Of a stretch of DNA of 40,333 nucleotides, positions 1 through 11,631 are shown piece by piece (the stretch's first letter is position 1; each line of letters opens with the position of its first letter). A program made the position numbers and the translations under genes. The notes beneath the pieces are model-generated. The model had not been told where the DNA came from. It ran no database searches and saw only the letters and a program-made list of their open reading frames with translations. Source of the stretch: Chlorokybus atmophyticus (Eukaryota > Streptophyta > Chlorokybophyceae > Chlorokybales > Chlorokybaceae); assembly GCA_009103225.1 (NCBI GenBank), contig RHPI01001946.1, forward strand, positions 1 to 40,333, read 5' to 3'.

Positions 1-3000
1 CAAGCATCTCTAGATCGCCAAGCACGCCTTCCAATCTGCAATGCACAATTGTTACTATAATTGTATTAAGCAGCACAACAGGGCGCTCAAAGCTAGCCAA
101 GCGTGTCACGCACCCCTTGAGCAAGTGTGCTGATGCCAGCACAGGTGCCTGCTCTTTAGACAGGCTCGCAGGCTTCGTTGCCAAGTGCACCAGTACACTT
201 GCGAGCATATCACGCTGAGCATCACGAACTTCAGCAGCGCCGGTCACCCAGCGAGTGACCATGTCTGCATGTTGGTCAGGTGTGTGCAGCTCCCACAGCA
301 TGTTTGCAACTTGTGCCTCCTTAACATCGCGGCCACTGCATCAAGTTCACAGTCAGTCCTGGTGTCACAGTACCCATGATTGCAGATGTTAAATGGCAGC
401 CTCTGCAGCAGATATACTTGTACAACTCGTTGAGAAACGACTTTGTGCGTTCGGTAAATTCCTCCTCGGACAGGGGCTGTGGGGTTGCAGGTGGAGACAC
501 CGCTGGAGTTGTGGCTGGTGGGCTCTTTGCTGGTGCAGCCGGTGGCGTTGCCCCAGGCCGCAGCGATGCATCTCCTGAACTCAGCCTACTCCTGTCTTGT
601 GCAGCTGCAGCGGCGGGTGCAGTGCGCCCAGCGCTCATAGGCCTGAGTGCCCCAGCATTGGGTCCAAGGACAACACCAGTACCGGACTTGACAGGATCCC
701 GCAACGGAATACCAGGACTGGGTTCTGACAACCTCACGTCACCAAAGTTAGCGCCAGGCGGCCCTGTCCTGGCCATTGAGCGAGGTACAGGCATGGCTGC
801 AAACATGAGTTGAGTAACTACTAGGAGCTTGCAAGTTAAGCAACACACCCTTTTTGGCAAAGTTGCAACGAACCTCCAGGTCCGGAGAGGCCTGGTGGAC
901 CAGCACCAGGTCCATACAGGTTGCCAGTAGAGGAGCTCCTGGGGGGAGGCATTCCAAAGCTCATTGGAGGCTCCGGCCCTCGCCTGCCCGGCCCGCCACT
1001 CATGGGTGGGGGGCCGGGCATAGGACCTCTGCGACCACCACCTCCGCCACCTCCGCGCATAGCCTCCGCAGCATCTCTGTGCACCTCTTCAATTTTCTTC
1101 GGCCCTTCGACCTGGCGGGCAGCAGCACAGTTGACAGCTATCGCATCTCAACTCCAAACAGAGTAACTACTGCTTTTGAGACACACACTCAAACAGTAGA
1201 AGCTTTCACACCACGCGACAATACAGCCAGATATGACAAACAGCCCACCTTGCGTCGAGTAACCCAGCGGTTGTTGCGCAGATCGATTAGGTCTTGCAAC
1301 ATGAACCTGATTCGCGAGGAGAGCTTCATGTTGTGAGACAGTGCCTCAATGCGCCTGAAGTACGAGTCGAAGATCTGCTGCGCCTTAGCATGGTCGAGGC
1401 GCTGGCCAACAGTGGAAACCAGCTTGCACAAGGCTTCCACGTCTTCCTCGTCTGGGTTTTCAACCTCTCCCAGCAGCTTTCGGATGCACTCGTGCATAAT
1501 CCTTTCTGTGAGCATGCTTTTCTTGTACAATTCACCAATGAAGCGGATATTGCCGAGAGAACGGCGCCGTGCCTGCATAAACATGGAAAGGGTTATGAGA
1601 GCTCCTCCGCCACTGCAGGCAAGTTACCTACAGAATGGGATGCTCACCTTGGTTTTCATTTCTGCAATTTCCTCTGCACTCAGCTTTACATCACCCTCCT
1701 GCTTCGTCTTTTCATCCTCTTCTGCCTTCATAGCTGCTGCTGTTTCAGCCTCTCCTCTCTCAAACTCTTCTTGACACTTGGTAAGCAACACGCGCTTGAA
1801 GGTAATCTTCTCTTCGGTGTTCTCGTCAGAGCGGGTGAACTCTGGTAGCTTCTCAGCAAGCTTGACGCACAGGGCAGCATACATCTCACAAAACGTTGGT
1901 TCAAAGACCGCCTTTTCAAAGATTTGCCCAATAGCAGCATTCAGAGTGTCTGCTGAACTGATGCCAATCTGTACACCAAGGGCAATGCGTTAGCCTTGTG
2001 TGCTATGACTGCGCAAAAACGTGCAACCAGCAGTTACGTAAGTACCTCGTCAAACTGGTCCACCATCTTGTCAAAGTTTTGTGGGGTCAACTTGTTCAGG
2101 ATACCCTTCACCAACTTTTGCTTCTTCTGCTCTTCATCAGTTACCTGTAACACAGCGCAGAGTTAGGATCACTGATGACCAGTGAAATAACAAAGCACAT
2201 CACATATGCAGACTACATGTCTCTGACCTGGCCAACCGTGAAGCGCTGCTCAGCCTTGTGAAGGGCAGGGGCTGGCCCGCGCATTCCCATGCCATGTGTG
2301 CCAACGGGCGGAACTCCGCGTGGCTGCGGCAACGGTCCCTTTCGTGTCCATTGATCTGCATCAATTCCACGCACTGGGGGCACAAGACCACCAGGACCAA
2401 ACTGACCAGGCCCCATGCCTGGACGGTCAGGGGCGCCGCGCATACCTGGACAGTATACTAGATTGTCAGATACTGCAAGACACATAGTTAACTAGTTGTG
2501 CACATGCTACCAATCAGCAGCATACCCGCAGCCATTCCCACTGGTCTGAGCCCACCCATCATTCCGCCAGCCTGGGCCATGCCAAAACGTCCCATGCCAC
2601 CACCTGTCCCGACATGCGAGGAGCCAGTAAATACCAAACCATCGACCAATCCCATGGCCTATGCAACATAAAGTACCTGGGCCAAGTACTGGGCCAGCAC
2701 CACCGCCAGGTGCCAGACGTCCAGGACCTAGTGTACCAGGTTGGCCCATACTAGTGAGTGCGGAGAGGGACAAGCCCGGAGTTTTGCGCCAGTCATCGCC
2801 CAAGCCCATTGCCCCACGCGTTGCAGTGGCAGCATTGACGGGCACATTGTCGGAGTAGATTCCTCCCAGCATCAGCTCCTGCAATCAATGTGTAGTAAAT
2901 CAGTAAAGCCAGACACCAGCTGCTTGCATTTTGCAATGTCTGGCATTGCTTGACAAGCAGTCAGCAAAAATTGCCAAACCCGCATTGCAAAATCTCGCCC

Positions 3001-6000
3001 ACCAACGGTACAACATCAGCACACCTGGAAGAACTGCATGTCCTCAGGCTGATACGCGCACATGTCCCTGAAGCGGAAAAGGAAGTCGCGGCTGTACGTT
3101 ATACGGCCATTGGTGGATTCCCCTCGCACCTGTGCCATCCACAACAAAACGCACACAGTGCGTATGTAAATAGGTATACAAAATGCTTGAACACATTACA
3201 CGACACACCAAGCCATCTCCTAAATCATGTCCAATCTGGCAGGTGCGCGTACATTCCAACCACACCTACACATCGACTAACCTTTGGTGTTGGAAGCTCA
3301 GCAGCATCTTCCCAATCCTCCAACTCTTTGGGGCTCGGAGGTACGACACTCTTTTGCTTCTCTTTGCTTTTCGCTGCTGCCACCTGTTGGGCAGCAGCCA
3401 CCTGGGCAGCTGCCACAGCACACAATGGACCAGTAAGCAAACCTATCAGCTGCCAATGCAGACTGCAAATGGGCCTTTAATCACAAACCGGCTGCTGCCT
3501 TCTTGTCAGGTTTTGTATCAGAGCTGTACGCGTCATACAGATAGTCACCAGAACTGCTGCCCAAATCTGCAGCCTTCAGCATAGCCCTCTTCTGAGCCTT
3601 TTTGTTGACAGCCATGCCAGCCTTCAAACCACCCATGTCTGCCAGTGGAACCTCTGTGACACACCACACAGTCACAACCATGTACATGCGTCTGTGCACA
3701 ATAAAGCTGCAACATAAGAAGACCACAATCATGCAAGCACACTTTGAATCTTTTGCTTACCAGCTAAAAGCGCCTCTTTGGGCTCCTTTTCAGTTGGTGC
3801 AGGTTGCGCCGCTTCAAATACAGCCAATGGAGACAAAGGTTTCAACTGCTCAACCTCCTCTGTGCGAGCTGCACCTTGAGCTGCTGCAGGGGCAGGCGCC
3901 ATGCCATCCTTGATCTCCACCGCTGCTGGTTGCCCCTTGCCAGCAGCCTCAACGTCGGCAGGCTTGGTAGGTGACTGTATGCAGACAAGTGCTATTAGCA
4001 AGCAATATCCAACAGATACATGTCAGATCTACTGCACACAATGTTTGCAGGAACACAACCGGCGCACCTTGGGAGTTGGCGATCTTGGTGACTGAAGCTT
4101 CGATTCGGTCGCCCGACCCTCCTGGGCCTGCGAGACAGCACGGGTTTCCGGAATTGAGACTGATGTATCTTGTTTCCCGGGTGCCTCAGCAACTGTCGCA
4201 GCCTCAGAAGGATTCAGGCTACGCTCGTCTGACATCTGCTTTGCATCAACTGCTGATGATGGAGGGGCCTCTACAGCAGCAGCCTTTATGTCTTTTGATG
4301 CTGCAGCACCGGAGGTGGTCTCACCAACAGGCGTTGGCTGCTTCACCACATCCTTGGCCTCCACAGAAGCCAAGGCTGCCTCTGGAGTACCTGGCTTCTG
4401 CTCGGTTCGACCCCTGGTCTCCACTGCGGGAGCTGATGCAGTGGCCTTCATGTCCTTCAAGGGCCCTGCCGCACTCTTGGGGCTACCCTTGCGATCCTTT
4501 CTTGCACCAGCCAAGTCTTTGTGTTCCAGTGGTGCTGGTACCAGTGCTGGAGCTTGAGCTGCAGGAACTGAGGCAGGTGCTGGGGCAGTAGCAGGTGCTG
4601 GTGTGGCAGGCTTGCCGGCAGCAGGCTTAGCAGCTTCTGGTGTTGGTGTTGAAGGCTTAGCAACTGCCGGCGACACTGGTCTCTCAACAGCTGCTGGAGG
4701 TTGACTAGATGGCGCACCAGCTGCAGGTGCAGATGTTGCTGAAGAGGGCCTACTTGCAGTGGACGAAGTTGCAGATAACAGCGTAGGGTTGGGCTGTGCA
4801 GGTGCGGGTGCGGACGCAGGTGAGGGTGCTGGTGGGCTTGCCACTTTGGCATCAGCAGCTGCCTTTAAACCAGTATCCTTCTGTGCGCTGCCCAAAGGCG
4901 TGGGCTTGCTGGCTGCAATGGTCGACCAAGCAGGTGCTGGAGGTGTGCTGGAGGTTGGTGCCTTCGTTGTCGCTGCTGGGGGTGCCAGCCCTGGAGGCGC
5001 TGAGGTAGTGCCCAGGGCGGCAGCATCTAGCGAGCCAAACTTTATGTCCTCAACACTAGACGCAGGTGTCGTTACTGCAGCCGGGGCAGATGCAGGTGCA
5101 GCAGCGGGTTTGGGAGACGACAAACCAGGAGGAGCTGCCATACCAGGGCTGCGGCTGCTGGGAGGGGGTGCGGGACCGTTTCCAGTTGGCCTTGCCTGAG
5201 CTGCTGAAGGCACCAGGCCAGGAGGACCCTGAGGATATGTACGTCGTTATGACATGTCTTGCAACAAAATCTACTTATTAAGATGCACAGCACGAAGTGT
5301 TCAACCAGGAGCTCACCTGAGGTATGAACTGCATCCCCGGATGCATCTGCCCTTGCGGCACAAACCCTGGCGAGTACGGCCTTGGTGGGCCACCAGCTCC
5401 TGGACCACCTGGTTTACCAGCAGGAGGAGCCTGATTGTAGAAATAAGGTCCTGACAACATCCACTCTGAATTCAGTTACCATTTTGATTGATTAATTGAT
5501 GTCACCACCCAAGGACATCAGGAGGTGGTGAGACGAGCAAAACCCACAAGGTATACCTGCACCAGGGTAGTACTGAACACCCCCGGGCACCTGCATCGGA
5601 TACGATGGTGCACCCATTGGCCGCTGGGGCTGCATACCGGGCCTCTGGCTGCTGGGTGATGGCATGCCTGTATAAAGCAATGAATAACTCAGTTGCGCCC
5701 ACAAAACCCGCAACTGCCCATGCCACTAGCAATACCTGTGGTGCCCGGCCCATCACCAGCCGATTTGGGCTTTTCGTCCAAAGTCACTTCCTCATTTGTG
5801 ACAGGGTTGACAATCTTGATCTTTTTGCTTTCTTTGCGCATGACAGGGTACACAGGGTGATGCCCTGGTGAATAAGGCGCTTGCCCCTATGACAGCAACA
5901 TGACTCTAATCAACACCACCTGCAGGTTCGAAGCATACCACGAGCAAACGTTGCGCACAAACACATACCTGCTGTACCATCATGGGGCCTTGCATGGGCA

Positions 6001-8432
6001 CCATCTGTGGTACCGCATGCATTGGCTGCTGAGGAGGCTGTTGTGGGGGCAACTGCTGCTGAGGCACCGGCTGCGGCTGCGGAGCCTGCTGGGCAGCCTG
6101 TTGCGGGGGAGGTGGCTGCTGCAGTGACTGACCTTGCTGTGGACGTCCCAACTGACTAGGTGGGTGACGCACTGAAGCCCCCGCCGCCTGCAATTGCATA
6201 ACTTGGTCATGCTCACGAAACTGATGCTGTTACAACTGTGAAGCAACCGCTGCAATGCGAACATGCAAACGCGTAAGTGAGAGCAGACAGCCAGTGCAAA
6301 CTAAACACCTTCACTGCACGACATGGCAATATGCTCAGTACCATTGCTTGCAGCGTTCCACCTGCAGGCATTGGACCTGCAGGTGGAGTATGCGGGGGAG
6401 CTGGACTCGCTCCATCACGCGGAAAGAAACCACCACTGGCTGCGGTCTGCAGTGCAATACACGTTATTCACTGCAAACACCTAACCGAATTAGGTCAACT
6501 TGCAGCCCGTGCATCAAGTATGCTCACATAAGCCTGTGGCTGTGCGAACTTAGCACCATTTACTGACTCAAAGTGAGCCTGCACAATTGTTGAGCAATAA
6601 GTAATTGCTGCCAAATAAGTGTTAAGAAATACTGTGATAGGTACAGCCAAAGCATGTTACTGCATGCTCTGACAGATTTGCACCTTCTCGGGTATGACTG
6701 GGTAATGCCCAGGAATGCCAACAAGCAAGCCTTGCTCCTGCACGACCCAAAATATTATTCTCGACTTTGCAGAAGTGTGAAAAGTCGGCATCCTCTTCTA
6801 ACTACAAGACAGAGCTAGCCACACATGCTAACTTGCGTCGTGCATCCCACGCTCATGCACACCGTGACTAACCTGTGCAGCTCGCTCTTGTTCAATTAGG
6901 TTGGGAGGGGCAGAGCTGGTGCGCGGGGGAAGCTACAGCCAACACGAGTAATTCAGTAGCCAGTATTTCATTAGCCAAATGTTCACTTGCAGGGTACGGT
7001 ACTGCAAGAATCACTTGACAATGGCGCACGCATGTGAATCACAAGCTGCGATGTTGCTGCAGGCAACTTGACACGCATTGCACCCAAACACCCGCGCAAC
7101 ATTGCACAACACATACCACCCCATTGATGAAAATGTCCATAACCAATTACCTGTAAAACGCTATTCCCACCGCCACCAAAAATCTGCTCGTTGATTGTGC
7201 CAAACTGAAAATGCACAGCTGCAAAAAGCACAACAGTTAACCTAATTGTGCATTTCACAAGTCTCCTAAATTGCAAGTACCCATGCGCGAGGTTGCTCAC
7301 CAGCTGGCGCAGCAGCTGTATCCTGCTTGGCACCGGCTGCCATGGCTGATGCATATGAGACAGGAGTGCCAGATCCTGGTGCAGCAGATGGAGGCCTTGA
7401 GCCTGGCTGACCAGACGGCTGGGCATGAGACCCTGCTGGTGCTGCCGCTGCTTGTGACGTTGGAGGAGATGGTTGCCGGGCAGCAGCTTGCTGCTGTGTT
7501 GAGGGCTTCACATCTGCTGCAGCATTGGCAGGGGCGCCTGCTGCAAGCCGTACAGCTGATCAAATGTGCTAACTTTGCGCACTTAGTAATGTATAAATGT
7601 GAGTACGCAACATCTGGGCAGGGCTGGCTGACGTTTATTACACAGTGCATGCAACAAGGCATCGTCCTATAGCATACAGACAGATTTGTCCTTGGTTGCT
7701 CACATCCACCGCAAATCAAACAACCAATCAAGGCCTACCAGTAACAGTCTTGGCCGCTTGCTGTGGCTGTTCTGATGGCTGACCACCCGCTCCTCGATAA
7801 CCAGGTGCGGATCCATTGCTGCGCTTGCCTCTACAGAGCATTGAGTGATGTAAGAAAATACTCAATACCAGAACCTTGCTCCTCTGCAATGCTCGCAAGC
7901 AGTCCTGAGCAAGTTGATGACTCCACAGGAAACTTGTCAACAAGGTGAATTTACTGTACGGCAACACATGCGGGTAGAAGCTGCGACAACTCAATAACTT
8001 TGCCACAATAAGCTGGACACCATGCAAAGCCGCCAATGTAACTGCCATGAGAACTGAAGAATTGGCCAATGACAGTTTAAACATGCAACACAACATATCT
8101 GTGTGAATCGCACCATCGAAAAGGGACAATGTCGCCATAAGAAGTCGTGCATGCTACTTGTCTTAACCAGACATGCCAGGAATCAATTTGCCAATTCATA
8201 CTCGACAGCTGCTTGTGAACCAGAGACTCAACCCTAACCCTAAAATCAGCTGGCACAAATCAAACCCATACCCGCGATGCGAGGGCTGCCCCTGAGGGCC
8301 CTTTGCGGGCGCACCACCACCGCTGCCGCTGAACTGCTGCTGACGAGCAGCACCGCTGCTGCCGCCGCCGCCGAAAGGGCCGTTGCCTCTGCCGGGCTTC
8401 TTACTGGGCTCCGTCCTGGGTGGATGGGACAT
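1..8432 (-). CDS. eIF4G: Eukaryotic translation initiation factor 4G, plant type (partial, 3' end off the left edge)
   Basis: This is the scaffold of the cytoplasmic cap-binding complex, bridging eIF4E, eIF4A and eIF3. I can trace 27 exons, about 1,789 codons: 8272-8432, 7739-7830, 7301-7540, 7151-7218, 6873-6932, 6684-6737, 6528-6578, 6342-6446, 5969-6220, 5736-5886, 5557-5667, 5317-5450, 4068-5228, 3761-3974, 3489-3653, 3282-3409, 3025-3129, 2677-2878, 2526-2603, 2228-2445, 2046-2144, 1648-1968, 1249-1572, 874-1111, 418-796, 114-335, 1-35. Domains: a plant-specific N-terminal block (QFGTI at about 169-173, then RTSSAPPN), a Q/P-rich tract around 290-360, KKIKIVNPVTNEEV near 380, an A/P/S-rich linker, the eIF4E-binding motif YSRDFLF (about 1061-1067), MIF4G (about 1251-1498, with RRRSLGNIRFIGELY and SSRIRFMLQD), VEGPKKIEEVHRDAA, and MA3 from about 1686, cut by the window edge. 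The start is the first ATG in the first coding exon (MSHPPRTEP). The 5969-6220 acceptor is the least certain. MA3 argues for eIF4G over shorter MIF4G proteins. Confidence 0.93.
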
Positions 8433-8529
8433 ATATCCTGCCGACAAAACCCTGAACTGGACAAAAAGGGATACTGGGGAGCGAACACCCCAGCAACTTC
8501 AAGCACCCGCCGCCGCCTGGAAGTGCTAC

Positions 8530-8935
8530 CTCCAAGCTGATTGCGGCGAAACTACCACCCCTGCGGCCCTCACGGGCACTGCAGGGTGACACGCGCCACC
8601 CCTAGCACACTCAGTCAGATATCCGCCCTGCTCCAGCTGAGAGAAAAGAAAGGGAGAAAAAAATGTCCACCTCCCCAACAACACCAGCAAGGAGATTGCT
8701 GATGACGCCGCCGCCCATATGGCCGCAGGGGTGGGCCTTGGGTCTTACCAGCCGAGACAGTCCGCAGCCGATCTCGCAGCGCACCGCTCCAAACCGCCTG
8801 CAGGCGGAACAACTAGGTTCCAACCTGGCCGGTACTGACCTCCCGCGTGTCGTATAGATCGGCCAGCAATGACGAGCACGACTGCGAGGCGTCCGGCTAA
8901 AGCAAGGCACACAAAAGTTTGTGACAAAACCAAAC
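8530..8935 (-). other. Probable 5' UTR exons of eIF4G (8749-about 8935 and 8530-8636)
   Basis: Upstream of the eIF4G start the minus strand shows splice-like borders without a conserved reading frame. A GTAAGA donor ends a segment at 8749, a strong pyrimidine-rich acceptor (ending TTTTCTCTCAG) begins a second segment at 8636, and a GTAGCA donor ends it at 8530. The first coding exon then begins at 8437, five bases before the ATG. Short ORFs run through the area but resemble nothing I know, so I read it as spliced leader sequence. The transcription start is not determined. Confidence 0.45.
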
Positions 8936-9480
8936 ACTAGTGTACGATGTTAGGACTCCTGCCTAGTAACGTATATAACTAACGAGCCATTAGCAGTTGT
9001 AAGGCCTACCACTTACGAGTGCCGGTAGTGCCGGTACAGTAAAAAAGGGTCAATCGCGTCCATACACCAATCAGTCAAGTGACGCCCTGCATTTGAATCC
9101 GGGATTTTTGGCGGCAATTGCCATGCCACACTCTCAATCAAGTGACGCCTGCGTTTGAATTAGGTTCCACTCAGGATTGTGGCGGCATTTCTCCGTGGCA
9201 CTGTCGGTGTCGGGGTCAGTGTGCGTGTGTGGGCGTTGGCGTGGTCGGGGTTGGTGGGGTCTGCGGCGGCGACTGTTGTGGTCAGAGCAACGTGTGGCTC
9301 GGAGGTTAGGTTAGGGAAGTGTCTCTGCTGCCTTGGCGTTGTAGATGTTGGAGCGTGCTGTTGGCGTGCGGGAGATCTCCAGCGTTAGGGTTAGGGCTAG
9401 GGTTAGGTTTGACAGGCATGGCCTATTGGGTAGGCCAGCCAGGTACAGTCAGGTGATTCCATAAGCTGGACTTGACATTT
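8936..9480. promoter_or_regulatory. Divergent promoter region between eIF4G and the DHHC gene
   Basis: This gene-free stretch separates two genes transcribed away from each other and must hold the promoter of both. It contains a tandem 9-base repeat (AGTGCCGGT twice, near 9018), a diverged direct repeat of period about 63 that carries AAGTGACGCC twice (from 9076 and 9139), and telomere-like GGTTAGGTTAGGG (9304-9316) and GTTAGGGTTAGGGCTAGGG (from 9384). TGACG is the core of plant TGA/bZIP sites, but regulatory use here is inference. I see no clear TATA box. Confidence 0.55.
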
Positions 9481-11528
9481 ATGGCAAGGTCGGTTCTATC
9501 GCTGCCTGTTCTGCTGGTGCTGGGGCTCTTCGGGTTCATCTACTGCAGTGTGACGTTCTGGGCCATCTTACCATGGCTGAGCTTCTCTGCCCCTGGCATT
9601 TTGCACTTAGGCCTGTTCTCTAGCCTCACCGTTGCGTCCCTGTTGAGTTACTTTGTCGCCGTGTTGACGCCTGCGGGCAGCGTGCCTTGGGGATGGTCTC
9701 CTGAGCTGGAGGATGCAAGCTCGTCGCTACGGGAGGTCAAACGCAAGGTGGGACCCAAGTTGCATGTTTAAAACTTGCTTTGGGGGTGCCTCTTCTGCTT
9801 TTGCCATTGCCTTGATTGCCTTTGCATGTGGTAACAAGAAACATGCACACCATGGTTGATATCCTGCCAAGATTGCAGTTAACTCATGCATGGCTTGTTG
9901 CGTGCGTTTTGCACGTCCCTGCTGCTGATGCCGGTCATGCCCCATGCTTCAATGCTTCTAAACGCTTGATGATGCAGGGACAATCCCATTTTGCATGAAC
10001 TGTTATCTTGCATTCCAACAGACACTGGTAAACGTGGAAGTACTGTTTCTAGTACCATACAATCATGTTATGGGCACTTTCGAATCAAACTCTGATCATT
10101 GCCCATCAGACCTGCTCCGACTTGTGCGAGAATTGAACTGGCACAACCTGGGGTGTCTCACACTATACTCATTCTCACATATGCATTCTCTCATATGGAT
10201 ACATCCTGGGACTAAACAAAGAACTAAGGAAGGCATGATTGACTGGGTAGATGTGTGAGTATGTGAGGCAATGCGCGAGCGAGTTCCTAAAAGTTAATAG
10301 TGCTTTGAGTAGTGAGCATCCTTGCATCCCTACCTTAAACAATCTACTCAACACAGGGCGGCGACTTGCGCTACTGCCAGAAGTGTTGTCACTACAAGCC
10401 AATGCGAGCACACCACTGCCGAGTTTGCAACCGCTGCGTGTTGAGAATGGACCATCACTGCGCCTGGATTAACAACTGCGTCGGTCATGGAAACTACAAG
10501 CCATTCGTTCTGTTTTTGCTATACACCTCGGCTTCCTTGTGGTACGCATTGGTAAGCTATGCTGCAGTAGTTCATCATAACGAACGTACTATCTCAGCGG
10601 TTCTGAACAGTCCATGTTATTGCTGCAGGTTCTTTTGGTTACACGCGGTATTCATGCGTTGTCAGAGCCCGATTATCGCTCCGCACGGGATCAGGATGAT
10701 GCAATGGCATCCGAGATGCTGTCAGCCCTTGTACAGGTGATTGCAGTTCTACTGCTTGTTGTACATGCACTGGCGTGATTACTGCAGTACGCTCGCACAG
10801 TGTGTCCATGCCTTGTCCACCCTCATACAGCTTGCAAACATTATACCAAGTTGCAGACCGCATTACAGCCTCTACCGGTGTTCCGCGTCATACCAGGAGT
10901 TTGTTACAGTTATCCTGGCGATGCATGTGATATTTACTTATTCTCCAGTGTAAAATCAGGCTATTTGCGCAACATTTACTTTCCCATTGGCCATTGTTTT
11001 GGCGGTTCTGTTGGGGTGGCACTTCTACCTTATATCTCAGAACAAGACGACTATCGAGGTAGGTTTCTCCATCGGACCTGATTGCGTGCAAGGTTGAGGC
11101 ATTGTGGGGGTGTGTAATCAATCAGCTTTACATTCAGTACCACGAGGGTGTACGGGCCAAGGTGTTAGCAGCTCATGGCTCAGCAGGCTCACCGTCAGCC
11201 ACTTATTATCCACCGCATCCTTACAACCTTGGGTTCTGCCTAAACCTGCATCAGGTACCGATGTGCTGTATGGGCTTGGTTTGTCGTTGAATGAAAACCC
11301 AGCTAGTGTCATGTTATACTTGCTGCGCAGTTTGCCTGCATCATTGGTTTTGTCGGCTCACAAGGAGGTCAAGACAGACTGTATCACCATTGCAGCAGGT
11401 GTTTATTTTGGCGCTTGTTGCTAAGCCGGGTTATCCTGTGGCAGGTGCTGGGTGAGAACCCAACCGCGTGGTTCCTACCCAGCAGCAAAGCAGAGGGCAA
11501 TGGGTTATCATTTGCAACGTTGCATTAG
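9481..11528 (+). CDS. DHHC-type protein S-acyltransferase (palmitoyltransferase)
   Basis: It attaches palmitate to cysteines of target proteins at a membrane through a cysteine-rich zinc-binding domain. Six exons, 9481-9747, 10357-10551, 10629-10736, 10960-11058, 11138-11254 and 11445-11528, encode 289 aa and close in frame with TAG. The start is the ATG preceding a hydrophobic N-terminus ([17 protein letters not shown]). Two membrane segments lie in residues about 3-60 and two more follow the catalytic domain (about 140-160 and 193-213). The CRD at about 95-135 keeps the Cys/His ladder ([16 protein letters not shown]) and the catalytic DHHC at 121-124, followed by [17 protein letters not shown] sequence (about 220-223) fits the family's TTxE motif, and NPTAWFLP near the end is also family-like. 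Size and layout fit small plant PATs of the PAT13-16 type. The 10960 acceptor is chosen by frame and homology. Substrates cannot be inferred. Confidence 0.93.
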
Positions 11529-11602
11529 CGAACTACATGTGGTGTCAACAGCTGTAGTACATACTTGCTCTACCATTGCTGAGTTATATATATTGCTGCG
11601 CT

Positions 11603-11631
11603 TGTAATATAATAGCACGCAAGGTTTGTAA
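11603..11631 (+). terminator. Polyadenylation signals (TGTAA, two copies) of the DHHC gene
   Basis: TGTAA occurs at 11603-11607 and 11627-11631, about 75 and 99 bases after the stop codon. TGTAA is the usual polyadenylation signal of chlorophyte algae. Position and duplication make use plausible, but the cleavage site is not known. Confidence 0.5.

Noticed and set aside
4029-5213. Opposite-strand and other-frame ORFs in the eIF4G A/P-rich exon (for example 4759-5199 plus)
   Set aside because: They are shadows of the low-complexity codon pattern; only the minus frame joins the neighbouring exons.
5925-5945. GGTTCGAAGC in an eIF4G intron as a tRNA B-box
   Set aside because: It lacks the closing CC and has no A-box upstream at the right distance.
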